Shown: positions 8,534-17,689 of the stretch, in pieces | How the letters are laid out: every line of letters begins with the position of its first letter | Numbering within the stretch: position 1 is the first letter of the stretch | DNA from: Rhodanobacter glycinis | GTDB lineage: Bacteria > Pseudomonadota > Gammaproteobacteria > Xanthomonadales > Rhodanobacteraceae | Length of the DNA: 64,000 nucleotides | NCBI RefSeq assembly: GCF_900114325.1 | Contig: NZ_FOSR01000007.1 | Location: 62,001 to 126,000 of the forward strand | Direction of reading: 5' to 3' | Translations under genes and position numbers: made by a program | Notes under the pieces: model-generated | Told to the model about the DNA's origin: nothing | Seen by the model: only the letters and a program-made list of their open reading frames with translations | Database searches by the model: none

Positions 8534-8570
8534 CACGCAAACCGCCCCGGCGGGCGGGGCGGTTTGCGTG
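8534..8570 (-). terminator. 16-bp hairpin between the fasciclin and nbaC genes
   Basis: A perfect stem CACGCAAACCGCCCCG/CGGGGCGGTTTGCGTG with a 5-nt loop. It lies 45 bp after the fasciclin-protein stop and 49 bp before the nbaC start, both on the minus strand. There is no T-run on either side, so it may be a weak or Rho-assisted terminator or an mRNA-stabilising hairpin. Confidence 0.5.
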
Positions 8571-8614
8571 CCTTGGGTCTTGCCGCCTCTGGACGAATGC
8601 CCGCGACTTTCCGC

Positions 8615-9196
8615 TTACGGCATCAACACCTTGTCGATCACGAAGATCACGCCGTTGGATTGCATCACGTTGGCAATGGTGATGTGGGCGGTGTTGCCCT
8701 TGGCGTCGGTGACGTCCCAGCCACTGCCGTCCTTGCTCACGGTGAGGTTTTCGCCCTCGACCGTCTTCAGCTCGGCCTTGCCGCCGTGGGCAGCGGCTTT
8801 CGCGGCCAGGTCCTGCGCGGTGTAGCGACCGGGCACTACGTGGTAGGTGAGGATCTTCACCAGCGTGGCCTTGTTCGCGGGCTTCAGCAGGGTTTGCACG
8901 GTACCGGCGGGCAGCGCCGCGAACGCCTCATTGGTGGGCGCGAACACGGTGAACGGGCCCTTGCCTTCCAGCGTACCGACCAGACCGGCAGCTTTCACCG
9001 CGGCGACGAGGGTGGTGTGATCCTTCGAGTTCAACGCGTTCTGGATGATGTTGCGCGACGGATACATCGCGGCGCCACCCACCATCACGGTCTTGTCCAT
9101 GTTGTTTGGCGTCGCGCTGGCCGCGAGCGGCAGCCCGATCAGGGCAAAGGCGAGGGCGGTGGACAACACGCGGACATGGCGATTGAGCAGTTTCAT
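8615..9196 (-). CDS. Secreted fasciclin (FAS1) domain protein
   Basis: A 193-residue exported protein with a signal peptide (positive MKLLNRHVR, hydrophobic core, cleavage after ASA near 28). One FAS1 domain follows: the H1 box TVFAPTNEAFAALP and the H2 region KILTYHVVPGRYTAQDL are clear, and the end ANVMQSNGVIFVIDKVLMP is canonical. Bacterial single-FAS1 proteins are thought to act in adhesion or at the cell surface; the function here is not known. Start ATG 9196 is set by AGGGAG eight bases upstream. Confidence 0.92.
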   Translation of the reverse strand: MKLLNRHVRVLSTALAFALIGLPLAASATPNNMDKTVMVGGAAMYPSRNIIQNALNSKDHTTLVAAVKAAGLVGTLEGKGPFTVFAPTNEAFAALPAGTVQTLLKPANKATLVKILTYHVVPGRYTAQDLAAKAAAHGGKAELKTVEGENLTVSKDGSGWDVTDAKGNTAHITIANVMQSNGVIFVIDKVLMP

Positions 9197-9310
9197 GGGG
9201 TATCTCCCTGAGGGAATGACTTCCGGACTGGAAGCACAGGGAGATACGTGGCCCATGGGCCGGCGGATGCAATGGCGTTGCGGCGAAGGTTCAATCGCCG
9301 CCGGCGGCAT

Positions 9311-11200
9311 TCACACTTCCAGCGTGGCCAGGTCGCCCTTTTCCTCAAGCCACGCCTTGCGGTCGCTGGCGCGCTTTTTCGCCAGCAGCATGTCCATCAG
9401 TTTCGCGGTGCCATCGTCATCGCCCACGGTCAACTGCACCAGTCGTCGCGTATCGGGGTGGATGGTGGATTCGCGCAGCTGCGGGGGATTCATCTCGCCC
9501 AGGCCCTTGAAGCGGGTGGTGCTGACGGCGCCCTTCATCTTCTCGCGCTCGATGCGATCGAGCATGGCCTGCTTCTCGCCTTCGTCGAGGCAGTAGAACA
9601 CCTGCTTGCCCACGTCCACGCGGAACAGCGGCGGCATTGCCACGAACACGTGGCCTTCGCTGACCAGGTGCGGGAAGTGCTTGAGGAACAGCGCGGAAAG
9701 CAGGGTGGCGATGTGCAGGCCGTCGGAATCGGCGTCGGCGAGGATGATCACCTTGCCGTAGCGCAGGCCGGTGAGGTCGTCCTTGCCGGGGTCGCAGCCG
9801 ATCGCCACGGCGAGGTTGTGCACTTCCTCGGAAGCCAGCACCGACGTGGATTCCACTTCCCAGGTGTTGAGGATCTTGCCGCGCAATGGCAGGATCGCCT
9901 GGAATTCCTTGTCGCGCGCCTGCTTGGCGCTGCCGCCGGCCGAGTCGCCTTCGACCAGGAACAGCTCGGTACGGCTGAGGTCGGTGGCGGTGCAGTCGGC
10001 CAGCTTGCCGGGCAGCGCCGGGCCCTGGGTGATCTTCTTGCGCACCACCTGCTTGGCGGCCTTGAGCCGTGCGCTGGCGTGTTCGATGGCGAGCTGGGCG
10101 ATGCGTTCGCCGGTGTCCACGTTCTGGTTCAGCCACAGGCTGAAGGCGTCGTGGATCACGTTCTCGACCAGTGCGGCGGCCTGGCGCGAGGACAGCCGCT
10201 CCTTGGTCTGGCCGGCGAATTGTGGGTCGAGCAACTTGGCGCTGAGCACGAACGACAGCCGTTCCCACACGTCTTCCGGCGCCAGCTTGACGCCGCGCGG
10301 CAGCAGGTTGCGGATGTCGCAGAATTCGCGGATGGCATTGGTCAGGCCCGAGCGCAGGCCGTTGACATGGGTGCCACCCTGCGCGGTGGGAATCAGGTTG
10401 ACGTAGCTTTCCTGCACCAGCTCGCCTTCGGGCAACCAGGTCAGGGCCACGTCCATGCCTTCCGTGTCGCGTGCCACATGGTGCACGAACAGTTCCTGCG
10501 GCAAGGTCTCGGCCTGGCCCAGCTCGCCGCGCAGGTAGTCGTGCAGGCCGTCCTCGTAGAACCATTCGCTGGTTTCGCCGCTGGCCTCGTCGAGCAATTT
10601 CACGCGCAGGCCCGCACACAGCACGGCCTTGGCGCGCAGCAGGTGCTTGAGCTTGCCCAGCGAGATCTTCGGCGAGTCGAAGTATTTCGGGTCGGGCCAG
10701 AAGTGCACGGTGGTGCCGGTCTTCTTCTTCGCCACGCTGCCGATGATTTCGAGCTCGCTGACGCGATCGCCGTTCTCGAACGCCATGCGGTATTCGTTGC
10801 CGTCGCGACGGATGGTGACTTCGACGCGGGTCGACAGCGCATTCACCACCGACACGCCCACGCCGTGCAGGCCGCCGGAGAAGTTGTAGTTCTTGCCGCT
10901 GAACTTGCCGCCGGCATGCAGCCGGGTGAGGATCAGCTCGACGCCGGGGACGCCTTCCTCGGGATGGATGTCCACCGGCATGCCGCGGCCGTCGTCGCTG
11001 ACTTCGACCGAGCCGTCGCCGTAGACGACGACATCGATGTTTTTCGCGTGGCCGGCCAGCGCTTCGTCCACCGAGTTGTCCACCACCTCCTGCGCCATGT
11101 GGTTGGGGCGGGTGGTGTCGGTGTACATGCCCGGCCGGCGTTTGACCGGGTCCAGACCGGAAAGGACTTCAATGTCGGCGGCGTTGTAGCGACTGCTCAT
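9311..11200 (-). CDS. parE: DNA topoisomerase IV subunit B
   Basis: The 629-residue ATPase subunit of topoisomerase IV, which decatenates daughter chromosomes together with ParC. The GHKL ATP site is visible in the first 120 residues (VDNSVDEALAGHA, DDGRGMPVD, GGLHGVGVSVVNALS). The TOPRIM metal site follows (VEGDSAGGSAKQARD, then DADSDGLHI), and the C-terminus shows the family FKGLGEMNPPQLRE block. The length is that of ParE rather than GyrB. It lies 54 bp past the CHASE2 gene and no clear ribosome binding site is seen. parC is not in the window. Confidence 0.97.
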   Translation of the reverse strand: MSSRYNAADIEVLSGLDPVKRRPGMYTDTTRPNHMAQEVVDNSVDEALAGHAKNIDVVVYGDGSVEVSDDGRGMPVDIHPEEGVPGVELILTRLHAGGKFSGKNYNFSGGLHGVGVSVVNALSTRVEVTIRRDGNEYRMAFENGDRVSELEIIGSVAKKKTGTTVHFWPDPKYFDSPKISLGKLKHLLRAKAVLCAGLRVKLLDEASGETSEWFYEDGLHDYLRGELGQAETLPQELFVHHVARDTEGMDVALTWLPEGELVQESYVNLIPTAQGGTHVNGLRSGLTNAIREFCDIRNLLPRGVKLAPEDVWERLSFVLSAKLLDPQFAGQTKERLSSRQAAALVENVIHDAFSLWLNQNVDTGERIAQLAIEHASARLKAAKQVVRKKITQGPALPGKLADCTATDLSRTELFLVEGDSAGGSAKQARDKEFQAILPLRGKILNTWEVESTSVLASEEVHNLAVAIGCDPGKDDLTGLRYGKVIILADADSDGLHIATLLSALFLKHFPHLVSEGHVFVAMPPLFRVDVGKQVFYCLDEGEKQAMLDRIEREKMKGAVSTTRFKGLGEMNPPQLRESTIHPDTRRLVQLTVGDDDGTAKLMDMLLAKKRASDRKAWLEEKGDLATLEV

Positions 11201-11254
11201 GCGTGTGATCGGCGTAGACGGAACAATGCAGGATGGCGTCGGCCGCCCTGAGGG

Positions 11255-12406
11255 TCAAGCGCTGGTCGTGTCGGTCGGGTCACGTGGCGAGAGGCGGGAC
11301 AGCAGTGTCCAGAGGATCGACACGATGGCGATACTCAGCACGCAGGCTGCTGGCGGCCACCAGCAGTCGGCCACGCGCAGCAGGAACAGGCTGGTCAGCA
11401 GCGACAGCAGAACGCCAAGCAGCGCGGCTCCCCGGATGCGGCGCAAGCCGGGCAACCCGTAGAGCAGGCACGGCAAGGCCAGCAGCAGGGCACCGGTCGC
11501 GAATTGAGTGGTGAAGTCCAGCGGCGTGACCAAGCTGCCACGACGCAGCGATTCGAGCATGTTGGCCTGGTATTCCACGCCGGGCATCAGGCCGTCCGGC
11601 GTGCGGATGATGTCGCCCATGCCTTCAGCGGTGGCGCCGACCAGCACCACGCGACCCTTGAGCAGCGAGGCGGGTACGCGACCATCCAGCACGTCGGCGT
11701 AGGACACCCGGCCAAACGTGCCGGCCGGCCCGGCGAAGCGCATCAGCGCATAGTAGTCACGCACCCACAGGTAGGGCGACGTGCCGGCGGGAGCGGGGTT
11801 GCGCAGGCCCGGCAAATGGGCCGTGCCCGGATGATCGAGGCGGTAAAGCGCCAGTGCCAGGGCGGGCCAGTACGCGCTGCCGAGCCCGGCTTTCAGGTAG
11901 ATACCGCGCGTGATGCCATCCGCGCCCAGGGTGACATCCACCTGGCCGAGGGCTCTCGCGTCCCGGGCCAGGACGGGGATGGGCTGGGCTTCCTCCAGCG
12001 TTCCACCCAGGTCGTCGGCCTCGGCGAAGACCGGCATCACCACGTGCCCATTGAGATGCAGGGCCGCGGCCAGGGCATGATCGTCGCGCGGGTGCGCGGT
12101 ATCCGGGGTCGACATGGTGATGTCCATGCCGATGGCGCGGACGCCGGCGTCCGTGAGGCGGTCGATCAACCGCGCATGCAGTGACCGCGGCCACGGCCAG
12201 CGACCGAGTTCGGCCAGGCTCTTGGGGTCGATCGCCACGATGACCGTGTCGTCACCGGGCACATAGGTCCAGTGCCGCATGTTCAGGTCGTACAGTGATT
12301 CATCGATCGGCCGGGACACGTGGGTGATCAGCAACAGGGCAAGCAGTCCGGTGGCGGTGAGCCATACCGCGCCGCGCACCAGCCAGGCGAAGATGCGTGG
12401 CGACAT
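11255..12406 (-). CDS. CHASE2-domain membrane protein lacking an output domain
   Basis: A 383-residue protein with a membrane segment at about 10-28, a periplasmic CHASE2 domain at about 30-290 (DDTVIVAIDPKSLAELGRWPWPR and KGRVVLVGATAEGMGD are typical blocks) and about three C-terminal membrane segments. It then stops after a short cytoplasmic tail. In the CHASE2 family this architecture normally continues into an adenylate cyclase, a Ser/Thr kinase or a histidine kinase; here nothing follows. It lies 42 bp downstream of a LysM-FecR protein, the usual CHASE2 neighbour, and next to a hybrid kinase that could supply the output. It may therefore be a split sensor. Confidence 0.85.
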   Translation of the reverse strand: MSPRIFAWLVRGAVWLTATGLLALLLITHVSRPIDESLYDLNMRHWTYVPGDDTVIVAIDPKSLAELGRWPWPRSLHARLIDRLTDAGVRAIGMDITMSTPDTAHPRDDHALAAALHLNGHVVMPVFAEADDLGGTLEEAQPIPVLARDARALGQVDVTLGADGITRGIYLKAGLGSAYWPALALALYRLDHPGTAHLPGLRNPAPAGTSPYLWVRDYYALMRFAGPAGTFGRVSYADVLDGRVPASLLKGRVVLVGATAEGMGDIIRTPDGLMPGVEYQANMLESLRRGSLVTPLDFTTQFATGALLLALPCLLYGLPGLRRIRGAALLGVLLSLLTSLFLLRVADCWWPPAACVLSIAIVSILWTLLSRLSPRDPTDTTSA

Positions 12407-12448
12407 CAGGGTGCCCGGCGTTGGCGAAGCGTGCGCGTCATGCTCGCT

Positions 12449-14107
12449 TCACAGCAGCAGCCAGAGCAGCGCGCCGCCACCGACGCCTGCAGCGATGCGA
12501 CAGGGCATGCACGGCAACCTGATCTTCTGTGCCGGCCCCCAGTCGCCGACATAGCCGTCGGTGTCGATGGTCTGCACGCGCACATACCAGGTGCCCGAGG
12601 CGGGCTTGTGGATGTGCAGCCGGGGCTGGTCCAGGGTCTGGTCGATCTTCGGCTTGGCGAATGTGCTGCTGCGGGCCATCTGCACGTGATAGCGCTGGCC
12701 CGGCGAGCCGGCCGGCCAGCCCAGGGTCAGCTCGTTGCCCGAACGCGTGGGCGCACCCACGCTCGGTGCCGGCGGTGGCGCCACGCGGTCGAAGGGCAAT
12801 GCATCGGTATACGGCCCCAATTGGCCGTGGCGGTCGCGGCTGGCAATGCGCCAGTAGTAGCGACCCAGCGGCAGCGCTTGCGGAGCCCGCAAGTGATCGC
12901 CGGTGAGCTGCGGACGTTCGGCCAGCAGATGGGTGAATTGTGCGTCGCTGGCCAGCTGCCATGAATAGGACGCCGCTTCGGAACTTTCGCTCCAGCGGAA
13001 ATCCGGGCGCGGGTGGCGTGCCTTGCCGTTCGCCTGGGGTGCCTGCACCAGCGGTGGCTGCGGATGCATGGCCGCATGCACGGGGCAGGTCGCGTCGAGG
13101 CCTTCAAGGCCATCGGCATCGATACCGCGGACGCGCAACGCATAATGGCCATTCGGCAGGTCGGGCAGGCTGGCGTGCGGCAGGGCGCCGGTGACGCGAT
13201 TGAGCAGCAGTGTCTCGAAGCGGGTATCCGGGGCGATCTGCAGGCGGTAATGCCGGGCGCCGGACAGGGCTGGCCAGCCCAGCGCATAGCCGATTCGCGT
13301 GATGGCCTGCGCGGGGCAGTCCAGTGCGGGTGCCGGCAGCAGGCGCTGCACGCGTCCGGGCCGTTTGCCGTTGGCCACGGCCACGCCGGAACCATGGTTG
13401 ACCTGGACGTGACGATGGCTGCCGCCTACATCCACGCGCCCTTTCAGTACCTCGGTCTGTGACTGGCTGGCGCCGGCGGCTACGCGAAAATGCGTGCCCC
13501 GAACACTCGAAATGGCACTTGGGGTCTGCACGGTGAAATGCGCGTCGTTGCCCGGCATCGGTGTCACGGCGTTGAAGATCCGTCCGCGCTGCAGGCGCAG
13601 GTGGGTATCGGCCATGCCGGTGTTGCCATAGGCACTCATGCGATCAAGCTGGAGTTCGCTGTCGCCTTGCATCAGCACGTGCGAGCCGTCGGCGAATTCG
13701 AGCGTGAGGCTGGCGTGGGCGCCGGTATCGATACGCGCGCCGTAGCCGAGCTGCATGCCTGCGGTGACGGCTACGGCAGTCGGCTGTCCGGGCAGCCAGG
13801 CCTTGGCATCGCCGTTCACGGCCGCCACGGTGGCCTTGGCCGGTTGCACGCGCAACCATGCCACCGGGATGCGCAGGCGCGAGCCCGGCGGCAGGTGGTG
13901 CGGGTCGGCGATCTTGTTGTAGGCCTGCAGTTTTTGCCAGGAAATGCCGGGTTTCAGGTAATGCCCGCTGAGCGTCCAGATGTTGTCATGCGGACGCACG
14001 CTGTAGAACCAGTCGCCGGCGCGGGCTGCGGGCAGGGCCAGCAGGACCAGGGTCGCGGCGGCCACGCAGCGCAGAAAGTGGCTGTGCCATCGACGGGTGA
14101 TTTGCAT
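12449..14107 (-). CDS. Periplasmic LysM-FecR domain protein
   Basis: A 552-residue exported protein. It has a signal peptide (cleavage near ARA at about 28), a LysM peptidoglycan-binding domain at about 30-80 (YSVRPHDNIWTLSGHYL to LPPGSRLRIP), a FecR beta-domain at about 90-230 (GYGARIDTGAHASLTLEFADG, SAISSVRGTHFRV), then three fibronectin-III-like repeats and a short C-terminal hydrophobic segment. ATG 14107 has AAGGGG nine bases ahead; the upstream frame belongs to the kinase gene region. FecR domains pass signals in the periplasm, and with LysM the protein could report on the wall. It lies between the hybrid kinase and CHASE2 genes on the same strand. Confidence 0.85.
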   Translation of the reverse strand: MQITRRWHSHFLRCVAAATLVLLALPAARAGDWFYSVRPHDNIWTLSGHYLKPGISWQKLQAYNKIADPHHLPPGSRLRIPVAWLRVQPAKATVAAVNGDAKAWLPGQPTAVAVTAGMQLGYGARIDTGAHASLTLEFADGSHVLMQGDSELQLDRMSAYGNTGMADTHLRLQRGRIFNAVTPMPGNDAHFTVQTPSAISSVRGTHFRVAAGASQSQTEVLKGRVDVGGSHRHVQVNHGSGVAVANGKRPGRVQRLLPAPALDCPAQAITRIGYALGWPALSGARHYRLQIAPDTRFETLLLNRVTGALPHASLPDLPNGHYALRVRGIDADGLEGLDATCPVHAAMHPQPPLVQAPQANGKARHPRPDFRWSESSEAASYSWQLASDAQFTHLLAERPQLTGDHLRAPQALPLGRYYWRIASRDRHGQLGPYTDALPFDRVAPPPAPSVGAPTRSGNELTLGWPAGSPGQRYHVQMARSSTFAKPKIDQTLDQPRLHIHKPASGTWYVRVQTIDTDGYVGDWGPAQKIRLPCMPCRIAAGVGGGALLWLLL

Positions 14108-14289
14108 GTCTTGAAACCCCTTCAGCTCGCCCACGGCGTTTGACCGGGACGACGGGCGCCCCCCGCGCTCCGAGCTGGCCGACATGCGCGATCCGCATCC
14201 TCGAATCGTGCAGCACGGCACAGCGTCTCTGCCGGGAATTCTGGGGGAGTGGCTCGAAAAACGCCAACGCCAGCGCATGTTGACCCGCT

Positions 14290-16731
14290 TCAATCGGCCC
14301 CGTTGGAGACGGGGTGTTCGAGGCGGTCGAGCAGTTTGCGCAGATCGGCAAGATCGGCCGGAAGTTGCCGGAGGGCCTCACCAGCCCGATCGCCGTGCAG
14401 TTCGTCGACTCGCTGCAGGGCTTGGGCGAGTGCGGCTTCGCCGGTAAAGATCTGCAGGCCACCCAGCAAGCGGTGCAGGCGTTGGGCGGCTATCGATGCA
14501 TTGCCTTGCGCAAGCGCCTGTTCGATGGCGGAAAGGTCGTCGCGGCTGGTTTCCAGCAGCAGGCGCAGCATGTCGCCATGCAAGGCCGGTGGCTCGCCGG
14601 TCGTGGCGCGGGCATCGAGCGGGGCAGCACGGGCCGTCCAGGCGAGCAGTTTTTCTTCCAGTGCATGCAGTTGCACGGGCTTGCCGAGGCAGTCATCCAT
14701 GCCGGCCTGGTGGAAACGGGCCACGTCGTTGCCAAGCATGTGCGCGGTCATCGCAATGATCGGCAGGTGTTGCGTATGCCCCTCCCGCGTTTCGTGCTCG
14801 CGCCATGCCATGGCCAGCGCGCAACCATCCATCACCGGCATCTGGCAGTCGGTGAGCAGCAGGGCATAACCGGTGCGACACAACGCTTCGTAGGCGGCCT
14901 GGCCATCGTCGACCACGTCGCAGCTCCAGCCGAGCAGGTCGAGCTGGCGGCGCACCAGCGATTGATTCACCGGGTGATCCTCGGCCACCAGGATGCGGCC
15001 GCTGCGTGGTGACCGGGCGGGAGTGGCCGGGGCGGAAAAGTTGTCGCGCGCGACGCGCGGTGCGATGCTTTCTTGTGGTTGCAGCGCCAACGTGCAGGCG
15101 CGTACGACCGCCTGCCATTTCAGCGGATGGGCGCCGAGCAGGATGCGCTCCCTGTCAGCATCGGGAGAGGCGAGTGCCTGGGGTGTGGCGTCGACGGCAA
15201 TGACCCGTGCGGCGATCAGCTTCGCGCTATCGTGATCGTGGGCGTCGACAAACAGGAAATCGGCGGCGACGCCCGGACGCAAGGGATGCGACGGCGGCAT
15301 CACCTCGACGCTGAGGCCGAGCGCGGCCAGGTATCCGTCCAACGCATGGGTCAGTTCGGCGGATGCCAGCCGGACTACGGCGTGTCGACCGCGCAGCCCG
15401 GCGGGACCGTCGACCTCGCGCTGGACGATCGGCAGGCGCAACTCCACGGTCACGGTGGTGCCGACGCCGACATCGCTGGTCAGCTCGATGCGGCCCCCCA
15501 TCAGTTGCACCAGGTGCCGGCAGATGGCCAGGCCCAGACCGGTGCCGCCGTGTCGGCGAGCCGTCCACGCTTCGGCCTGCGTGAACGGGGTGAACAGGCC
15601 GATCTGCTTGTCGGGCGGAATGCCGATGCCGGTATCGGTCACGCTGAGGCGGAAGCGCTGGTGCTGATCGTCATCACCAAGGACGCGCATGGTCACGCTG
15701 ATGCGGCCTTGTTCGGTGAACTTCCCCGCGTTGTTCAGCAGGTTGAGCAGGATCTGGCGCAGCCGCACGTCGTCGCCAAGCAGGCGGCCTGCAAGCATCG
15801 AATCCATCGATACGGCAACGTCGAGCCCCTTGCGATGCAGGGGGCCGGCGCTGAGGCTGACCACGTTGTCGACCAGGGTGCGCGGGTCGAACGGTACGGG
15901 GTCGAGGCGCAGGTTGCCGGCTTCCAGCTTGGAGAAATCCAGTACGTCGTCGAGGATCTGCAGCAGCACGCTGGCCGAATCTTCCACAGCGTGCAGCAGT
16001 TCGTGCTGGTCGGCATCGAGCGAGGTACGGCCCAGCAGTTCGAGCATGCCGATCACGCCGTTCATCGGGGTGCGGATCTCGTGGCTCATCGTGGCCAGGA
16101 AATCTGCCTTGGCGCGTGAGGCGCGTTCGGCCGCGTCGCGTGCCGCCCGCAGGGTCTGGTTGTGCGTATGGATGGGGGTGGTGTCGATGAGGTAGCCGAC
16201 CCAACGGGTTTCACCGGTGCCCTGGCGGTGCGCGACCATGGCCAGGTGGAGCCAGCGCAGGCTTTCCGGGCCACAGGCGCGAAAGTCGAACGAGGTGGCC
16301 TGCGCATGGCGCATGGCCTGGCGCAGGTGCTGGCGCAGACGCTCCCGGTCCTCGGGGTGGATGCGGTCCTGGAACGGCCATTCGCGCAGCACGTCGTCAC
16401 TTTCCAGCATGTCCTGCGGATTGAGGCCGAGCAGCGCGCGCAGGTTTCCCGCCAGGAACGACAGGCGGGGGCGTCGATCCCTGCCACGGCGCACGACAAA
16501 CACCACCACCGGCACATGCCAGGTGATTTCGCGCAGGCTCTGTTCGGTGGCGCGCGTGCGTCGTTCGTTCTCGCGGTGCGCCTCCATGTCCAGGGCCAGC
16601 TGCCGGAGCCGCTTTTCGGCCTGTTTCAGCCGGCGCTGTTGCAGCCAGATCGCCCGGAGCAGAATCAAGGCCAGTACGCCGCTCAGGCTGAGCAGGGCAG
16701 CGAGGATCTCGATGGTCGCCGTAAGGGTCAT
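14290..16731 (-). CDS. Hybrid sensor histidine kinase (PAS-HisKA-HATPase-REC-HPt)
   Basis: An 813-residue kinase with one N-terminal membrane segment (about 7-28) and no large periplasmic domain, then a coiled linker, a PAS-like domain (about 70-190), HisKA with phospho-acceptor His217 (SHEIRTPMNG), and HATPase boxes N (LLNNAGKF), G1 (DTGIGI) and G2 (GGTGLGL). A degenerate receiver-like region spans about 445-550. A true receiver follows with Asp628 (TDCQMPVMDG) and Lys684, then an HPt domain with His753 (LHRLLGGLQ). This four-step phosphorelay layout is that of BvgS, EvgS and RcsC. It diverges from an RcsB-like regulator, the likely target. With so little periplasmic sequence, sensing may come from the neighbouring LysM-FecR and CHASE2 proteins. 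Confidence 0.92.
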   Translation of the reverse strand: MTLTATIEILAALLSLSGVLALILLRAIWLQQRRLKQAEKRLRQLALDMEAHRENERRTRATEQSLREITWHVPVVVFVVRRGRDRRPRLSFLAGNLRALLGLNPQDMLESDDVLREWPFQDRIHPEDRERLRQHLRQAMRHAQATSFDFRACGPESLRWLHLAMVAHRQGTGETRWVGYLIDTTPIHTHNQTLRAARDAAERASRAKADFLATMSHEIRTPMNGVIGMLELLGRTSLDADQHELLHAVEDSASVLLQILDDVLDFSKLEAGNLRLDPVPFDPRTLVDNVVSLSAGPLHRKGLDVAVSMDSMLAGRLLGDDVRLRQILLNLLNNAGKFTEQGRISVTMRVLGDDDQHQRFRLSVTDTGIGIPPDKQIGLFTPFTQAEAWTARRHGGTGLGLAICRHLVQLMGGRIELTSDVGVGTTVTVELRLPIVQREVDGPAGLRGRHAVVRLASAELTHALDGYLAALGLSVEVMPPSHPLRPGVAADFLFVDAHDHDSAKLIAARVIAVDATPQALASPDADRERILLGAHPLKWQAVVRACTLALQPQESIAPRVARDNFSAPATPARSPRSGRILVAEDHPVNQSLVRRQLDLLGWSCDVVDDGQAAYEALCRTGYALLLTDCQMPVMDGCALAMAWREHETREGHTQHLPIIAMTAHMLGNDVARFHQAGMDDCLGKPVQLHALEEKLLAWTARAAPLDARATTGEPPALHGDMLRLLLETSRDDLSAIEQALAQGNASIAAQRLHRLLGGLQIFTGEAALAQALQRVDELHGDRAGEALRQLPADLADLRKLLDRLEHPVSNGAD

Positions 16732-16844
16732 GCCGGGTTGCTTGTCCTTTGCAGCGTCATCATGGCGGTGCCGCTTTCATCAAATTCGGCGTCTTCACGC
16801 AGCGGTTTGTGTATTTCGGCAAAATTAAGCTTGGTGAAAGGATG

Positions 16845-16857
16845 CTACTTCAAGTAG
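16845..16857. promoter_or_regulatory. Inverted repeat in the kinase/regulator divergent promoter
   Basis: CTACTT-C-AAGTAG, a perfect 6-bp inverted repeat with a 1-nt centre, in the 154 bp between the divergent kinase and regulator genes, 28 bp before the regulator ATG. Its position suggests an operator or autoregulatory site. This is inference only. Confidence 0.3.
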
Positions 16858-16885
16858 TGGCAGAAGGATTTCAACGAAAGTGACG

Positions 16886-17569
16886 ATGTCGAATATCAGG
16901 GGGCCGCTGCGCATTGTCATTGCCGACGACCATCCCGTGGTTTTGCTGGGCATCAAGACGCTCCTGCAAGGGCATGGCAGTGGCATGCAGGTGGTCGGTG
17001 AGGCGGGCGGCAGTCGGGAGTTGCTGGAATTGCTGCCCGAATGCGAATGCGATTTGCTTATTACGGATTACTCGATGCCTGACGCGGCCGGTGCCGAGGA
17101 CGGATTGGCCTGGCTCAAGCGCCTGCGCCGCGAATATCCCGATCTGCCGGTGATCGTGATGACCATGATCCATAACCCGGCGCTGGTGCGCGGCATGCTG
17201 AGAGTCGGCGTCAATGGCGTGGTCGGCAAGGCCGCCATGACCAGCGAGTTGCTGCTGGCGATCCAGGCCGTGACGAGTGGGCGGCCCTATGTGAGTGAGC
17301 ATGTGCGCGAGGCGGTGGCCGGCAACGCCGTGCCGGAATCCGGGGTGGAGTTCGCCGTCACCGGTGATGATCCATCCACGCTGTCGCGGCGCGAAGCCGA
17401 GATTGTGCGCCTGTATGCCTCCGGCCTTTCCATCACCCAGATCGCCGAGCGCGTGCATCGCAGCGTGAAGACGATTAGCCAGCAGAAGAACAGCGCCATG
17501 CGCAAGCTGGGCTTTACCAGCAACAGCCAGCTTTACGAATATGCGCGGTTATGGGGTTTGCTTACCTGA
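16886..17569 (+). CDS. RcsB-like response regulator (REC + LuxR-type HTH)
   Basis: A 227-residue regulator. The receiver domain shows the acidic pair ADDHP at 13-17, phospho-acceptor Asp61 (ITDYSMP) and Lys115 (VVGKA). A LuxR/FixJ helix-turn-helix fills about 165-215. The recognition region RSVKTISQQKNSAMRKLG and the receiver block MTMIHNPAL resemble enterobacterial RcsB more than ordinary NarL types. A GTG at 16880 in the same frame is an alternative start: AAGGA is 11 nt before the GTG, while ATG 16886 has only a weak GAAAG. The divergent hybrid kinase is the likely phosphodonor. An RcsAB-box-like sequence lies 74 bp past the stop. Confidence 0.9.
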   Translation: MSNIRGPLRIVIADDHPVVLLGIKTLLQGHGSGMQVVGEAGGSRELLELLPECECDLLITDYSMPDAAGAEDGLAWLKRLRREYPDLPVIVMTMIHNPALVRGMLRVGVNGVVGKAAMTSELLLAIQAVTSGRPYVSEHVREAVAGNAVPESGVEFAVTGDDPSTLSRREAEIVRLYASGLSITQIAERVHRSVKTISQQKNSAMRKLGFTSNSQLYEYARLWGLLT

Positions 17570-17642
17570 ACTTGCCTGCCTGAACCGGCGATGGCCGATT
17601 GCTGTACTCAGCCTGTGCGTGAAAGCCGGAAATTCCGATTTT

Positions 17643-17656
17643 TAGGAATTGTCTGA
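17643..17656 (+). promoter_or_regulatory. RcsAB-box-like site
   Basis: TAGGAATTGTCTGA matches the enterobacterial RcsAB box TAAGAATATTCCTA at 9 of 14 positions. Just upstream lies the interrupted palindrome CGGAA-A-TTCCG (17627-17637), and AATTCC at 17631 pairs in sequence with GGAATT at 17645. This gives several phased half-sites. It sits right after the gene for an RcsB-like regulator. Weak -10 candidates (CATCAT) lie 20-30 bp downstream. Confidence 0.4.
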
Positions 17657-17689
17657 TCTCAATTGGCGGCCATCATCGGCATCATGGAA

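Noticed and set aside
9248-11251. A 667-codon open frame opposite parE
   Set aside because: parE is complete and typical; the antisense frame shows only shadow composition.
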